Source: Aquabacterium sp.
Lineage (GTDB): Bacteria > Pseudomonadota > Gammaproteobacteria > Burkholderiales > Burkholderiaceae_C
Reading direction: 5' to 3'
NCBI GenBank assembly: GCA_030654395.1
Contig: JAURXM010000132.1
Location: 1 to 64,000, forward strand
DNA length: 64,000 nucleotides
The notes under the pieces were generated by a model. It had not been told where the DNA came from, did no database searches, and saw nothing but the letters and a program-made list of their open reading frames with translations. Position 1 is the first letter of the stretch. The number at the start of each line of letters is the position of its first letter. Shown here one piece after another: positions 9,181 through 17,320 of this stretch. The translations under genes were made by a program, and so were the position numbers.

Positions 9181-10539
9181 ATGTCCAAAATTGCCAAGCC
9201 TGCCGCTGCAGCTCAGAAAATCAAGAAAGTTGTCCTGGCCTATTCAGGCGGTTTGGACACATCCATCATCCTCAAGTGGCTGCAGGACGAGTACAACTGC
9301 GAAGTCGTGACCTTCACTGCCGACATCGGTCAGGGCGAAGAAATCGAGCCCGCACGTGCCAAAGCCATCAAGATGGGCATCAAGCCCGAGAACATCTTCA
9401 TTGAGGATCTGCGTGAAGAATTCGTGCGCGACTACGTGTTCCCGATGTTCCGCGCCAATGCGCTGTACGAAGGTGAATACCTGTTGGGCACCTCCATCGC
9501 GCGCCCACTGATCGCCAAGCGCCTGATCGAGATCGCCAAAAAGACCAAGGGCGACGCCATCTCCCACGGCGCCACCGGCAAGGGCAATGACCAGGTTCGC
9601 TTTGAGTTGGGCGCCTACGCCTTGCTGCCAGGCGTCAAAGTGATTGCACCGTGGCGCGAGTGGGATTTGTTGTCACGCGAAAAGCTGTTGGCCTACGCCG
9701 ACAAGCATGGCATCCCCGTTGACTTCAAGAAGCGCAAGGGCGGCGCGCCTTACTCAATGGACGCCAACTTGCTGCACATCAGCTACGAAGGTGGCGTGCT
9801 GGAAGATCCGAACTTTGAGCCAGAAGCCAGCATGTGGCGCCTGACCAATTCGCCCGAGAAGGCTCCTGGCAAGGCCCAAGTCATTGAACTGACCTACGTC
9901 AAGGGTGACGTGGTGGCCATCGACGGCGTCAAGATGTCGCCCGCTACCGTACTGACTAAGCTGAACGAAATCGGCGGCAAGCACGGTATTGGCCGTTTGG
10001 ACAAGGTCGAGAACCGCTACGTCGGCATGAAGAGCCGTGGTTGCTACGAAACCCCCGGCGGCACCATTTTGCTGAGCGGCCACCGCGCGATCGAATCCAT
10101 CACCCTGGACCGCGAAGTCCTGGCGCTGAAGGATGACCTGATGCCGCGTTATGCCCGCATGATCTACAACGGCTACTGGTTCAGCCCTGAGCGTGAGTTG
10201 TTGCAAGGCTTGATCGACGCCAGCCAAGTCACGGTCAACGGCACAGTCAAGCTCAAGCTGTACAAGGGCACCATCTTGGTCACGGGCCGCGAGTCCAAGA
10301 CTGACAGCTTGTTTGATGCCAAGATCTCGACATTTGACGATGACGGCGGCGCGTACAACCAAGCTGACGCAGCAGGCTTCATCAAGCTCAACGCCTTGCG
10401 TCTGCGTATTGGCGCCAATGTGCAGGCACAGCGCGCTGCGGCTGCCAAGCCAGCGGCCAAGAAAAAGCCTGCTGCGAAGAAGGCAGCTGTGAAAAAGGTG
10501 GCCACGCAGAAGGTGGCCGCTAAAAAGGCAGCCAAGTAA
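9181..10539 (+). CDS. argG: Argininosuccinate synthase with Lys/Ala-rich C-terminal tail
   Basis: Catalyses ATP-dependent joining of citrulline and aspartate to argininosuccinate, the penultimate step of arginine synthesis, in the cytoplasm. The ATP-pyrophosphatase loop YSGGLDTS is at residues 21-28, followed by the family core ([46 protein letters not shown]). The core resembles the short argG type of about 400 residues and ends near residue 415. After it comes an unusual tail (418-452) of lysine, alanine and proline (12 Lys in 35 residues, [13 protein letters not shown]-type repeats) like bacterial histone-H1-like proteins. The N-terminus also has a short Ala/Lys extension. The tail is in frame with no sign of a sequencing break. 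The gene is monocistronic by appearance; ppnP starts 73 bases downstream. The enzyme call is firm; the role of the tail is unknown. Confidence 0.97.
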   Translation: MSKIAKPAAAAQKIKKVVLAYSGGLDTSIILKWLQDEYNCEVVTFTADIGQGEEIEPARAKAIKMGIKPENIFIEDLREEFVRDYVFPMFRANALYEGEYLLGTSIARPLIAKRLIEIAKKTKGDAISHGATGKGNDQVRFELGAYALLPGVKVIAPWREWDLLSREKLLAYADKHGIPVDFKKRKGGAPYSMDANLLHISYEGGVLEDPNFEPEASMWRLTNSPEKAPGKAQVIELTYVKGDVVAIDGVKMSPATVLTKLNEIGGKHGIGRLDKVENRYVGMKSRGCYETPGGTILLSGHRAIESITLDREVLALKDDLMPRYARMIYNGYWFSPERELLQGLIDASQVTVNGTVKLKLYKGTILVTGRESKTDSLFDAKISTFDDDGGAYNQADAAGFIKLNALRLRIGANVQAQRAAAAKPAAKKKPAAKKAAVKKVATQKVAAKKAAK

Positions 10540-10612
10540 ATAGGCAAGTCAGTTTGTTTGACGGGGCCGAGGCGCACGCTTTGGCCCGCTCATTTTTGAG
10601 AGAAACCTCACC

Positions 10613-10930
10613 ATGATCACCACGACCCTTGCTGGCAGCGTCGCGACGCAAGCCAGCGTTTATTTCGACGGCAAATGCATCTCGCACACCGTGACTTTGG
10701 CTGATGGCACGCGCAAGTCTGTGGGTGTGATTTTGCCCGCCTCGCTGACCTTCAATACCGGCGCACCTGAAATCATGGAGACCGTCTCCGGTCAAGCCAC
10801 GATCAAGTTGGCTGGCTCGGCTGAATGGGCAACTTACGGCCCAGGCGAGCGTTTTGATGTGCCGGGCAACTCATCCTTTGAGATCAAGGTTGAGGGCGAG
10901 CCCTACCACTACATCTGCCACTTTGGTTGA
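10613..10930 (+). CDS. ppnP: Pyrimidine/purine nucleoside phosphorylase PpnP
   Basis: Small (105 residues) cupin-fold enzyme of the DUF1255/YaiE family. Characterised members split nucleosides with phosphate into a free base and ribose-1-phosphate with broad specificity. The sequence shows the family pattern: VYFDGKCISHTV near the start, a GVILPASLTFNTGAPEIME block, and YGPGERFDVPGNSSFEIKV near the C-terminus. Length matches the family (about 94-105). The ATG follows a GAGAGAAA purine stretch. It lies 73 bases after argG on the same strand and is convergent with the next gene, whose stop is one base beyond this stop codon. Confidence 0.9.
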   Translation: MITTTLAGSVATQASVYFDGKCISHTVTLADGTRKSVGVILPASLTFNTGAPEIMETVSGQATIKLAGSAEWATYGPGERFDVPGNSSFEIKVEGEPYHYICHFG

Positions 10931-10931
10931 G

Positions 10932-11417
10932 TCAAAATTTAGGCTCAGGCGCGTCATTCATGGACGTGGGCTTGCAAGCCATGTCCAGCACACCCAGTGA
11001 CTCGTCGTTGAAGTCGAGTAACTCGCCCTCTAACTCAGCCGTTTGGCGGTCCACAGCGATGCGGATGGTGGCCAAGCGCTTGAGGTTGGGCTGCCAAACC
11101 ACCCATTGGCCGTGCAGCCAATCGTTGTAGTAGTGGGTGCCAGGCAGCGGGAGTTTGTACACCATGGTGTATGACACCTGTGATGCCGCATATTTCAAGC
11201 GCTCACCTACGGGCAGCACGTTTGAGCGCTGAATCAGCGCCGTGGTGTTGCTGTCACGCATGGCCAGATCCAGCGTGGACGGCTTGCTTTTGCCATCGAC
11301 GATGAGCTTGCCTGTGCAATGGAGGTACAGGTTGAACTCTGCAGCCATCGCGGGCGCGCTCAAAGCGGTCGCCAATATCAAGGCCGCAGAAGATGCGGTG
11401 AGGGTGGTGAGTCGCAT
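10932..11417 (-). CDS. Secreted hypothetical protein
   Basis: 161 residues beginning with a clear signal peptide (hydrophobic stretch ending ALSAPAMAAE, cleavage near residue 25), so it is probably periplasmic. The mature part has two cysteines (LHCTGKL and MACKP) that could form a disulfide, and no family motif I recognise. It lies 6 bases downstream of the CsgG-like lipoprotein gene on the same strand, so the two are almost certainly co-transcribed and may act together. I cannot assign a function. Confidence 0.75.
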   Translation of the reverse strand: MRLTTLTASSAALILATALSAPAMAAEFNLYLHCTGKLIVDGKSKPSTLDLAMRDSNTTALIQRSNVLPVGERLKYAASQVSYTMVYKLPLPGTHYYNDWLHGQWVVWQPNLKRLATIRIAVDRQTAELEGELLDFNDESLGVLDMACKPTSMNDAPEPKF

Positions 11418-11423
11418 GGCAGC

Positions 11424-12320
11424 TTATTTCTTCTTGGCTGGCTTAGCGGGCTTGGCATCGATTTCTTTGGATGCGTCGGTATCACCACCTTGAACGCCCA
11501 AACGCCCGCCCGTACCCAAGCCACCCTTGACGGTTTGTGCCTTGTACTTGCGCAGCGCCTTGACCATTTGGTTGAACGAGTCAGCAAAGGCGGCCACCAC
11601 GACTTTGCCTTGTGGCGTTTTGGCATATCCACCACCACCGCCAAAGCCACCGCCGCCAAAGGCCGCGCCGAACATGCCGAAGTCGAAGTTCTTGGCCGTG
11701 CCTTCAGCCGCTGATATCTGCACGCCAGAGCGGTTGTCGATCAGCAGCAAGGTCGTCGATGCCTCGTTGCGGCCGATGCTGCCAGCCAAGGCGCCCAACA
11801 TACCCAAGGCGCCACCGCCGCCGCCGCCAAAAGCACTGCCGCCACCGGTTTTGCCTGAAAACTGGATGGCCGGGCTCATTGAATAGTCGGCTGCGACCAT
11901 CTGCCCTTTTTGGAAGTTGCTGCCAGCGCGGCTTTCATCGCCGCGTGCGAATTCACGTTCGCGCATCATGTTGTTCAGGCTCTTGCCACGCTCCACGATC
12001 ACAAAGCAGTTGCTTTGTTGGATCATCAAGCGCAGCACAGGCACGGTTGAGCCCAACTGGTGATCATGCAGCTGGCGGTACCACGAGGCTGAGGTGTCCT
12101 CCTCGATGGCCAGCGTGCCCAGTGTTTCCGTGCAGTTCTCTAGCTGTGAGTTTTGGCCTTCGGCGCTTTCACCGCCCGCAGCACCACTGACTACGCCTTT
12201 GTTGTCACCCAGTGTGGGCGCCGTGGAGCCGCAACCGGCCAGCAAGGCGGTGCAAGCGGCTATCGCCAGCAGCGCATAGGGCCAATGGGCGGGAGCGTAG
12301 TCTTTGATCTCAGAACGCAT
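11424..12320 (-). CDS. CsgG/HfaB-family lipoprotein with glycine-rich loops
   Basis: 298 residues. The start at 12320 is chosen because AGAGG lies 7 bases upstream and the signal peptide then begins at once; a longer frame adds 19 unlikely residues. The lipobox is LLAGC with the lipidated cysteine at residue 30. The core follows the CsgG pattern (ENCTETLGTLAIEED, QSNCFVIVERGKSLNNMM, ERE, GQMVAADYSMSP). CsgG proteins form outer-membrane export pores or related assemblies. Here glycine-rich segments (GGGSAFGGGGGGALG, AFGGGGFGGGGGYA) sit where membrane hairpins would be expected, and the C-terminus is PAKPAKKK. No curli subunit or csgE/F gene is nearby; the only partner is the secreted protein downstream. 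The family call is good; pore function is inference. Confidence 0.8.
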   Translation of the reverse strand: MRSEIKDYAPAHWPYALLAIAACTALLAGCGSTAPTLGDNKGVVSGAAGGESAEGQNSQLENCTETLGTLAIEEDTSASWYRQLHDHQLGSTVPVLRLMIQQSNCFVIVERGKSLNNMMREREFARGDESRAGSNFQKGQMVAADYSMSPAIQFSGKTGGGSAFGGGGGGALGMLGALAGSIGRNEASTTLLLIDNRSGVQISAAEGTAKNFDFGMFGAAFGGGGFGGGGGYAKTPQGKVVVAAFADSFNQMVKALRKYKAQTVKGGLGTGGRLGVQGGDTDASKEIDAKPAKPAKKK

Positions 12321-12399
12321 GAGCAACCTCTGTGAGTCAGAAAATGATGCACAAAGTATAGGGCGTTCGGATGCCATGAAACGCCTGCCAGCAGGTGTC

Positions 12400-13452
12400 T
12401 TAGATCACAACCGGCTCGGGCTCCAACTTGATACCAAAGCGCCCATAAACGCTCTCTTGTATGGCGCGGGACAAGGTGATCACCTCTGCCCCGCTGGCGC
12501 CGCCGCGGTTGACCAGCACCAGTGCTTGTCGCTCATAAACGCCCGCTCGGCCAATGGATTTACCCTTCCAGCCGCAAGCGTCAATCAACCAACCTGCAGC
12601 CAACTTATAGCTGCCGTCGTCCAGCAGGTAGTGCACGATTTCGGGGTCGCGCCCGATGATGTCTTTGCATTGTTCAGCTGACACGATCGGGTTTTTAAAA
12701 AAACTGCCTGCATTGCCGATGTGTGCCGGGTCAGGCAACTTGGCGCGGCGGATCTCGCACACCCAGTCAAAAATATGGCGTGCATCAGGGCGGATGTTGG
12801 CTGTTTCGGCGATTTTGCGTTCCAGCTCGACATAACCCAGCACAGGCACCCACGGTCGGGGCAGGCGCAAGCGCACCGTGGTGATCACGCACTTGTTCGC
12901 TAAGTCTTGCTTGAAGACGCTGTCGCGGTAGCCAAAGCGACATTGTTCTGCGTTCATTGTGAATGTGCCGCCGGTGACCAGGTTGACAGCATCAAGCGAT
13001 TCAAAGCGGTCTTGCAACTCGACCCCGTAGGCGCCAATGTTTTGTACTGGGGCAGCGCCCACCGTACCTGGGATCAAGGCCATGTTCTCTAGGCCGGGTA
13101 GGCCTTGATCGACGCACCATTGCACCGTTTCATGCCAAGACTCTCCCGCGCCAACCTCGACAATCCAGGCGTCCGTGCGGGCCTCTAAAAGGCGAATACC
13201 TTTGATTTCGACCTTGAGCACACACAGTGCCACGTCTTTTGTCAGGACCAAATTGCTGCCGCCACCTAGAATGAACTTTGGTGCACGACCGAGTTCGGCG
13301 TTGTTGACCACCTTCTTGACGTCTGCTTCAGAGCCAATGCGCACCAGCGTTTGGGCCGTAGAGGGCAGACCGAACGTGTTGAAAGCCCGCAGGCTCGCAC
13401 CTCGCTCGATCACGATGGGTGCGGCAGGGACAGCGGCGGGTAAGGTGTGCAT
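12400..13452 (-). CDS. murB: UDP-N-acetylenolpyruvoylglucosamine reductase
   Basis: FAD-dependent reductase that completes UDP-MurNAc synthesis in the cytoplasm. It has 350 residues with the start at MHTLPAAV (13452); the frame stays open for another 405 bases upstream, but that stretch is antisense to yajQ and not MurB-like. It has the FAD-binding motif [10 protein letters not shown] (residues 61-70), the middle block [15 protein letters not shown], and the C-terminal [11 protein letters not shown] and GGASGAEVI motifs of the long (type I) enzyme. It is divergent from yajQ, with only 31 bases between the starts, so the two share a compact promoter region. Confidence 0.95.
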   Translation of the reverse strand: MHTLPAAVPAAPIVIERGASLRAFNTFGLPSTAQTLVRIGSEADVKKVVNNAELGRAPKFILGGGSNLVLTKDVALCVLKVEIKGIRLLEARTDAWIVEVGAGESWHETVQWCVDQGLPGLENMALIPGTVGAAPVQNIGAYGVELQDRFESLDAVNLVTGGTFTMNAEQCRFGYRDSVFKQDLANKCVITTVRLRLPRPWVPVLGYVELERKIAETANIRPDARHIFDWVCEIRRAKLPDPAHIGNAGSFFKNPIVSAEQCKDIIGRDPEIVHYLLDDGSYKLAAGWLIDACGWKGKSIGRAGVYERQALVLVNRGGASGAEVITLSRAIQESVYGRFGIKLEPEPVVI

Positions 13453-13483
13453 GACACGATTTTCGCAGACAAAGGAGCTCCGT

Positions 13484-13975
13484 ATGCCCAGTTTTGACAC
13501 CGTACTCGATCCCGATTTGGTTGAAGTGCGCAATGCCGTCGACCAAACCGCCAAAGAAATCGGCACCCGCTTTGACTTCAAAGGCAGCAGCGCCGCCATT
13601 GAGCTCAAAGAAAAAGAGAAAGAAATGACCATTCTGGGTGACAGCGACTTCCAGATTGACCAAATTCGTGACGTGCTCAACAACAAGCTCGCCAAGCGCC
13701 AAGTTGACATCCGATTCCTTGATATCGGCAAGGTTGAAAAAATCGGTGGGGACAAGGTCAAGCAAGTGATCAAGCTCAAAGCGGGCATCGAAGCTGAATT
13801 GGCCAAGAAGATCACCACCTTGATCAAGGGCAGCAAAATCAAAGTCAGCGCCAGCATTCAGGGCGATACCGTGCGCATTCAAGGCGCCAAGCGCGATGAC
13901 CTGCAAGCGGCCATGGCCTTGATGAAAAAAGACCTGATTGAGGCCCCTCTGACCTTCAATAACTTCAGGGATTGA
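13484..13975 (+). CDS. yajQ: YajQ-family nucleotide-binding protein
   Basis: 163 residues, the exact usual length, starting [20 protein letters not shown] after an AAAGGAG ribosome site at 7 bases. Conserved blocks include [21 protein letters not shown] and [13 protein letters not shown], and the end [15 protein letters not shown] is typical. Family members bind nucleic acids, and a Xanthomonas homologue has been reported as a cyclic-di-GMP effector; whether this one binds cyclic-di-GMP is unknown, although a diguanylate cyclase lies about 4.5 kb upstream. The protease gene follows 13 bases later and may be co-transcribed. Confidence 0.95.
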   Translation: MPSFDTVLDPDLVEVRNAVDQTAKEIGTRFDFKGSSAAIELKEKEKEMTILGDSDFQIDQIRDVLNNKLAKRQVDIRFLDIGKVEKIGGDKVKQVIKLKAGIEAELAKKITTLIKGSKIKVSASIQGDTVRIQGAKRDDLQAAMALMKKDLIEAPLTFNNFRD

Positions 13976-13988
13976 GCACAAGCACCCT

Positions 13989-14657
13989 ATGAAAGCGCCT
14001 CCAAAACCCACCCCCATTGCATACCTGCTGATGCTGGCCTGTTTGGTGGCATCTTCCGCATCCAAGGCTCAACGCGTCGCCATGACGGGCGGCATGGGCA
14101 GCAAGGCCTTGCTGGTCATCAATGGGGGCGCTCCCAAAGCGGTGGCGGTGGGGGATACCTTTCAAGGTGTGAAAGTCATCAGCGTGGGCTCGGATCAAAC
14201 TGTCGTTGACATAGCCGGCAAGCGACAGACGATCATGCTGGGCGGTGCACCAGTCAGCATCGGGGGCTCAGGTGGTGGCGCCGCCAATGGCACACAAATT
14301 GTGCTGTCGGCAGTCTCGGGCGGGCACTTCATCACCCAGGGGTCGATCAATGGTCACGCTACGCGGTTTTTGGTGGACACCGGTGCCACCTCGGTGTCGA
14401 TGGGTGCAGACGTGGCACGCAGCATGGGCCTCAAGTTTGAGGACGGGCAACGCTTCTACACCAGCACTGCCAATGGCACGGTGATGGGCTACCGCGTCAG
14501 CTTGACCACGGTGCGCATTCAAGATGTCGAGGTGCACAACGTGGCTGCGGCGGTATTGCCCCAGGCCATGCCCGAAATCTTGCTGGGCAACAGCTTTTTG
14601 ACCCGGTTTCAGATGAAGCGTGAAAACGACCAACTCACGCTGACCAAGCGTTATTGA
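13989..14657 (+). CDS. Retropepsin-like periplasmic aspartic protease (TIGR02281-type)
   Basis: 222 residues with an N-terminal signal peptide or anchor (hydrophobic 10-25, ending SSASKAQ). The C-terminal half is a single-lobe aspartic protease fold: FLVDTGATSVSMG with the catalytic Asp-Thr-Gly at 130-132, and ILLGNSFLTRF near the end. Proteins of this clan AA type act as homodimers, each giving one Asp. The N-terminal half (about 35-90) is a small basic, glycine-rich domain without a known name. The substrate is unknown. It overlaps the 3' end of the convergent metallo-hydrolase gene by 7 bases. Confidence 0.85.
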   Translation: MKAPPKPTPIAYLLMLACLVASSASKAQRVAMTGGMGSKALLVINGGAPKAVAVGDTFQGVKVISVGSDQTVVDIAGKRQTIMLGGAPVSIGGSGGGAANGTQIVLSAVSGGHFITQGSINGHATRFLVDTGATSVSMGADVARSMGLKFEDGQRFYTSTANGTVMGYRVSLTTVRIQDVEVHNVAAAVLPQAMPEILLGNSFLTRFQMKRENDQLTLTKRY

Positions 14658-15469
14658 CTTAAGTGGGCCAGCTCAACCGGGTCGTGCGCGCAAAACAGTG
14701 TGATCTCGGCGCCATGGGCCTGTTTGAGTTGACGCAGTCGTCCTTGGTTGGCGATGCGATCGGCGCCGTTCATTTGCACCATGCTTTGAAAAATCTTCAA
14801 GCCGATGGGGCAATCGGGTTCGGGCTCCATTTCGCCACGGTGGAAGTACGCATCCCCACAATGCAAAAGCCAGCCCTCGTCGCTGCGCACAGCCACACCG
14901 CAGTGGCCTTGCGTGTGACCGGTCAGCGGCACCAATAACACCTCTTCATCCGTATCGGGCAGTGCGGCAATGGCTTCAAAGCCCATCCAGCGGTCACCCT
15001 TTAAATCGTGTGATGTCCAACGTGGTCCATGCGCCCATTGCGCTGGGATATAGCGGGCTTTTTCTTGCAAACTGGGGCGGGTGAGTGCCGCTTGCAGCTC
15101 TTTGGCATAGACATGCACCTCAGCCTGAGGGAAGTCGCTCAAGGCGCCAGCGTGATCCAAATCCAAGTGTGTGGGGACAATGTGACGCACATCGCGTGGG
15201 TCCAGCCCCAGTTCGCGAATCTGATGCAGCGCAGTCTCTAGCATCAAGAGGCGAGGGCGCACCACGGCATTAAAACCAAGCCCAAGTCGGCGTGGGTTGC
15301 TGATGTCGGCTGTCCCCAAGCCCGTGTCCACCAAGATCAGGCCATTGCGGCCCTCAATCAAAAGGCAGTGGCAGCACATGTGCGCTGGGGCCAGCCATCC
15401 ACCCTCGCCATTGATCAATCTGCGGCCCAATGGGCACATTGATCCACAATTCAGGTGGTGAACCTTCAT
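14651..15469 (-). CDS. Metallo-beta-lactamase-fold hydrolase (lactonase-like)
   Basis: 272 residues from the ATG at 15469, chosen because GAGGAG lies about 8 bases upstream; a longer frame adds 32 poorly composed residues. It carries the zinc-binding set of the fold: PTHLDLDHAG (THxDxDH, residues 100-106), a GHTQGHCG histidine, HCGDAYFH, and a final FCAHDP histidine. The pattern resembles AHL-lactonase-type (AiiA/AttM-like) members rather than glyoxalase II. Substrate cannot be read from sequence; quorum-signal hydrolysis is one possibility only. It is divergent from rsuA with 94 bases between the starts. Confidence 0.8.
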   Translation of the reverse strand: MKVHHLNCGSMCPLGRRLINGEGGWLAPAHMCCHCLLIEGRNGLILVDTGLGTADISNPRRLGLGFNAVVRPRLLMLETALHQIRELGLDPRDVRHIVPTHLDLDHAGALSDFPQAEVHVYAKELQAALTRPSLQEKARYIPAQWAHGPRWTSHDLKGDRWMGFEAIAALPDTDEEVLLVPLTGHTQGHCGVAVRSDEGWLLHCGDAYFHRGEMEPEPDCPIGLKIFQSMVQMNGADRIANQGRLRQLKQAHGAEITLFCAHDPVELAHLSQ

Positions 15470-15563
15470 CTCTGAGCTCCTCAAGTCGTTGGCGCTGGCA
15501 TCATGGCAGCACAATCGCGGCTTGGCCATACCTTGGCACCGCTTTGATCGACTCATTTTTATC

Positions 15564-16301
15564 ATGCCCCCACGTCCCCGACTACCTGCCGGCCACGATC
15601 ATCTGGCCCAAATTGTTTTTGCCCAAGGCTTTGGCGCACGCCGCGATTGCGATGGTTTGGTCTCGCACGGCTTGGTGCAGGTGAGAGGCGAGGTCGTCGA
15701 TGACCCCTATGCCGTCTTCCCCGTGGATGGTTTGGACATGGTGATCGATGGCCAGCCTTGGATTGCGCATGTCCGTGCCTTGATCGTCCTGAACAAGTCT
15801 GCAGGCTACGAATGCTCGCTCAAGCCAGGTGCGTGGCCGGGCGTGCACAATCTGCTGCCCGTCCCCTTGCGTCGGCGTGGTTTGCAGCCTGTGGGCCGTT
15901 TGGATCAGGACACAACGGGCTTGTTGTTGATGACCGATGACGGCGCCTTGTTGCACAAACTGACGGCACCCAAGCACCACGTACCCAAGGTGTACGAGGT
16001 CACCTGCAAGCACCCCGTTACACAGGATATGTGCGACAAGCTGACCAGCGGCGTGGTCCTTGATGACGACCCCATGCCCGTCCAAGCCGATGCCGCTGAA
16101 TTGGTGGGTGAGGGCGAGACACTGCACTTGCGCCTGACCTTGTTGCAAGGCAAATACCACCAAGTCAAACGCATGGTGGCGGCTGTGGGCAACCGGGTTG
16201 AGGGGCTGCATCGCAGCCAGATTGGCCGCTTGACCATACCTGATGACTTGGCCCCCGGCCAGTGGCGCTGGATCGATGATCCCGCCATTGTCTTGCCCTG
16301 A
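15564..16301 (+). CDS. rsuA: 16S rRNA pseudouridine synthase, RsuA/RluB family
   Basis: Isomerises a uridine in rRNA, probably U516 of 16S rRNA. 245 residues starting MPPRPRLPAGHD at 15564. It has a short N-terminal S4-like part and the catalytic motif GRLDQDTTGLLLMTDDG with the nucleophilic Asp at residue 114, then HVPKVYEV and the C-terminal QGKYHQVKRM motif of the RsuA/RluB/RluE/RluF group. The choice of RsuA over RluB-like paralogues rests on overall length and is less sure than the family. ribF follows 18 bases downstream, so it probably heads the ribF-ileS-lspA run. Confidence 0.85.
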   Translation: MPPRPRLPAGHDHLAQIVFAQGFGARRDCDGLVSHGLVQVRGEVVDDPYAVFPVDGLDMVIDGQPWIAHVRALIVLNKSAGYECSLKPGAWPGVHNLLPVPLRRRGLQPVGRLDQDTTGLLLMTDDGALLHKLTAPKHHVPKVYEVTCKHPVTQDMCDKLTSGVVLDDDPMPVQADAAELVGEGETLHLRLTLLQGKYHQVKRMVAAVGNRVEGLHRSQIGRLTIPDDLAPGQWRWIDDPAIVLP

Positions 16302-16319
16302 ACGCCATAATTTGAGTCT

Positions 16320-17312
16320 ATGCAAGTTTTTCGCGGTTTTCACCATGTCGCACTGGCCCCGGCCTGTGCTTTGACCATTGGCAATTTTGACGGTGTGCAC
16401 AGAGGGCATCAAGCCATGTTGGCCTTGTTGCGCAATGAAGCGCAGCACCGTGGCCTGGCCACGACCGTCCTCACCTTTGAGCCTCATCCACGCGATTACT
16501 TCGCGCAGTTGGCTGGCAAACCCGAGGTTGCGCCATCGCGCATTGCCACCCTGCGCGACAAGTTGCAGGAGTTAGAGCGCTGTGGCGTCGACCAAGTGGT
16601 GATCCTGCCCTTTGACCGCGCGCTGGCCAGCTTGAGCCCCGACAACTTCATTGATCAGGTTTTGGTCAACGGTTTGAGGGCCCAGTACGTGTTGGTGGGT
16701 GATGATTTCCGCTTTGGTGCCAAAAGAGCAGGTGACTACGCCTTGCTCGACGCCGCTGGCAATGACCGCGGCTTTGATGTCGCCCGCATGATGAGCTATG
16801 AAGTGCGCAGCGTGCGCGTGTCCTCATCGGTGGTGCGTGAGGCGATGTCCTCTGGTGACATGGCCCGCGTTGCACATTTGCTGGGTCGACCCTATACGGT
16901 CAGTGGGCACGTGGTGCACGGTCAAAAACTGGGCCGCAGCCTCGATTGCCGCACCCTCAATGTGCGTTTTGGCCATGAAAAGCCTGCCACCACCGGCATC
17001 TTTGTGGCCCGCACCCACGGCCTGAGTGCGCACCCGATCGAGGGCGTCGCCAGCCTCGGCGTTCGCCCCACGGTGGAGGACGCCGGGCGGGTCTTGCTTG
17101 AGGTCCACTGCTTCGACTGGCCCGCCAATCTGGGGTCGGAAGGGGGGTACGGTAAAATCGTGCGCGTAGAACTCTTGCATAAGCTCCGAGATGAGGCCCG
17201 TTACGATGGGCTGGAGGCCCTGCAGGAGGCCATTCACCAAGACATTGCTGATGCAAAGTCCTTTTTCCAGGCGTTGCGCCGTCAGGCAGCACCCACCGAG
17301 CCCCTCTGCTGA
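16320..17312 (+). CDS. ribF: Bifunctional riboflavin kinase / FAD synthetase
   Basis: Makes FMN and then FAD from riboflavin. 330 residues, full length. The N-terminal nucleotidyltransferase domain carries [12 protein letters not shown] (19-30) and a [10 protein letters not shown] motif. The C-terminal flavokinase domain (about 185-315) has the [18 protein letters not shown] junction and PTVED. No FMN riboswitch can fit in the 18-base gap after rsuA. ileS begins 8 bases after the stop, the order common in proteobacteria. Confidence 0.96.
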   Translation: MQVFRGFHHVALAPACALTIGNFDGVHRGHQAMLALLRNEAQHRGLATTVLTFEPHPRDYFAQLAGKPEVAPSRIATLRDKLQELERCGVDQVVILPFDRALASLSPDNFIDQVLVNGLRAQYVLVGDDFRFGAKRAGDYALLDAAGNDRGFDVARMMSYEVRSVRVSSSVVREAMSSGDMARVAHLLGRPYTVSGHVVHGQKLGRSLDCRTLNVRFGHEKPATTGIFVARTHGLSAHPIEGVASLGVRPTVEDAGRVLLEVHCFDWPANLGSEGGYGKIVRVELLHKLRDEARYDGLEALQEAIHQDIADAKSFFQALRRQAAPTEPLC

Positions 17313-17320
17313 GAGCACCC

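Noticed and set aside
13453-13857. N-terminal extension of the murB frame
   Set aside because: This part is antisense to yajQ; MurB homology begins at MHTLPAAV.
16302-16319. FMN riboswitch upstream of ribF
   Set aside because: The gap is only 18 bases, far too short.
15582-16487. Minus-strand open frame of 301 codons opposite rsuA and ribF
   Set aside because: It spans the reverse of two recognised genes and has no recognisable motif.
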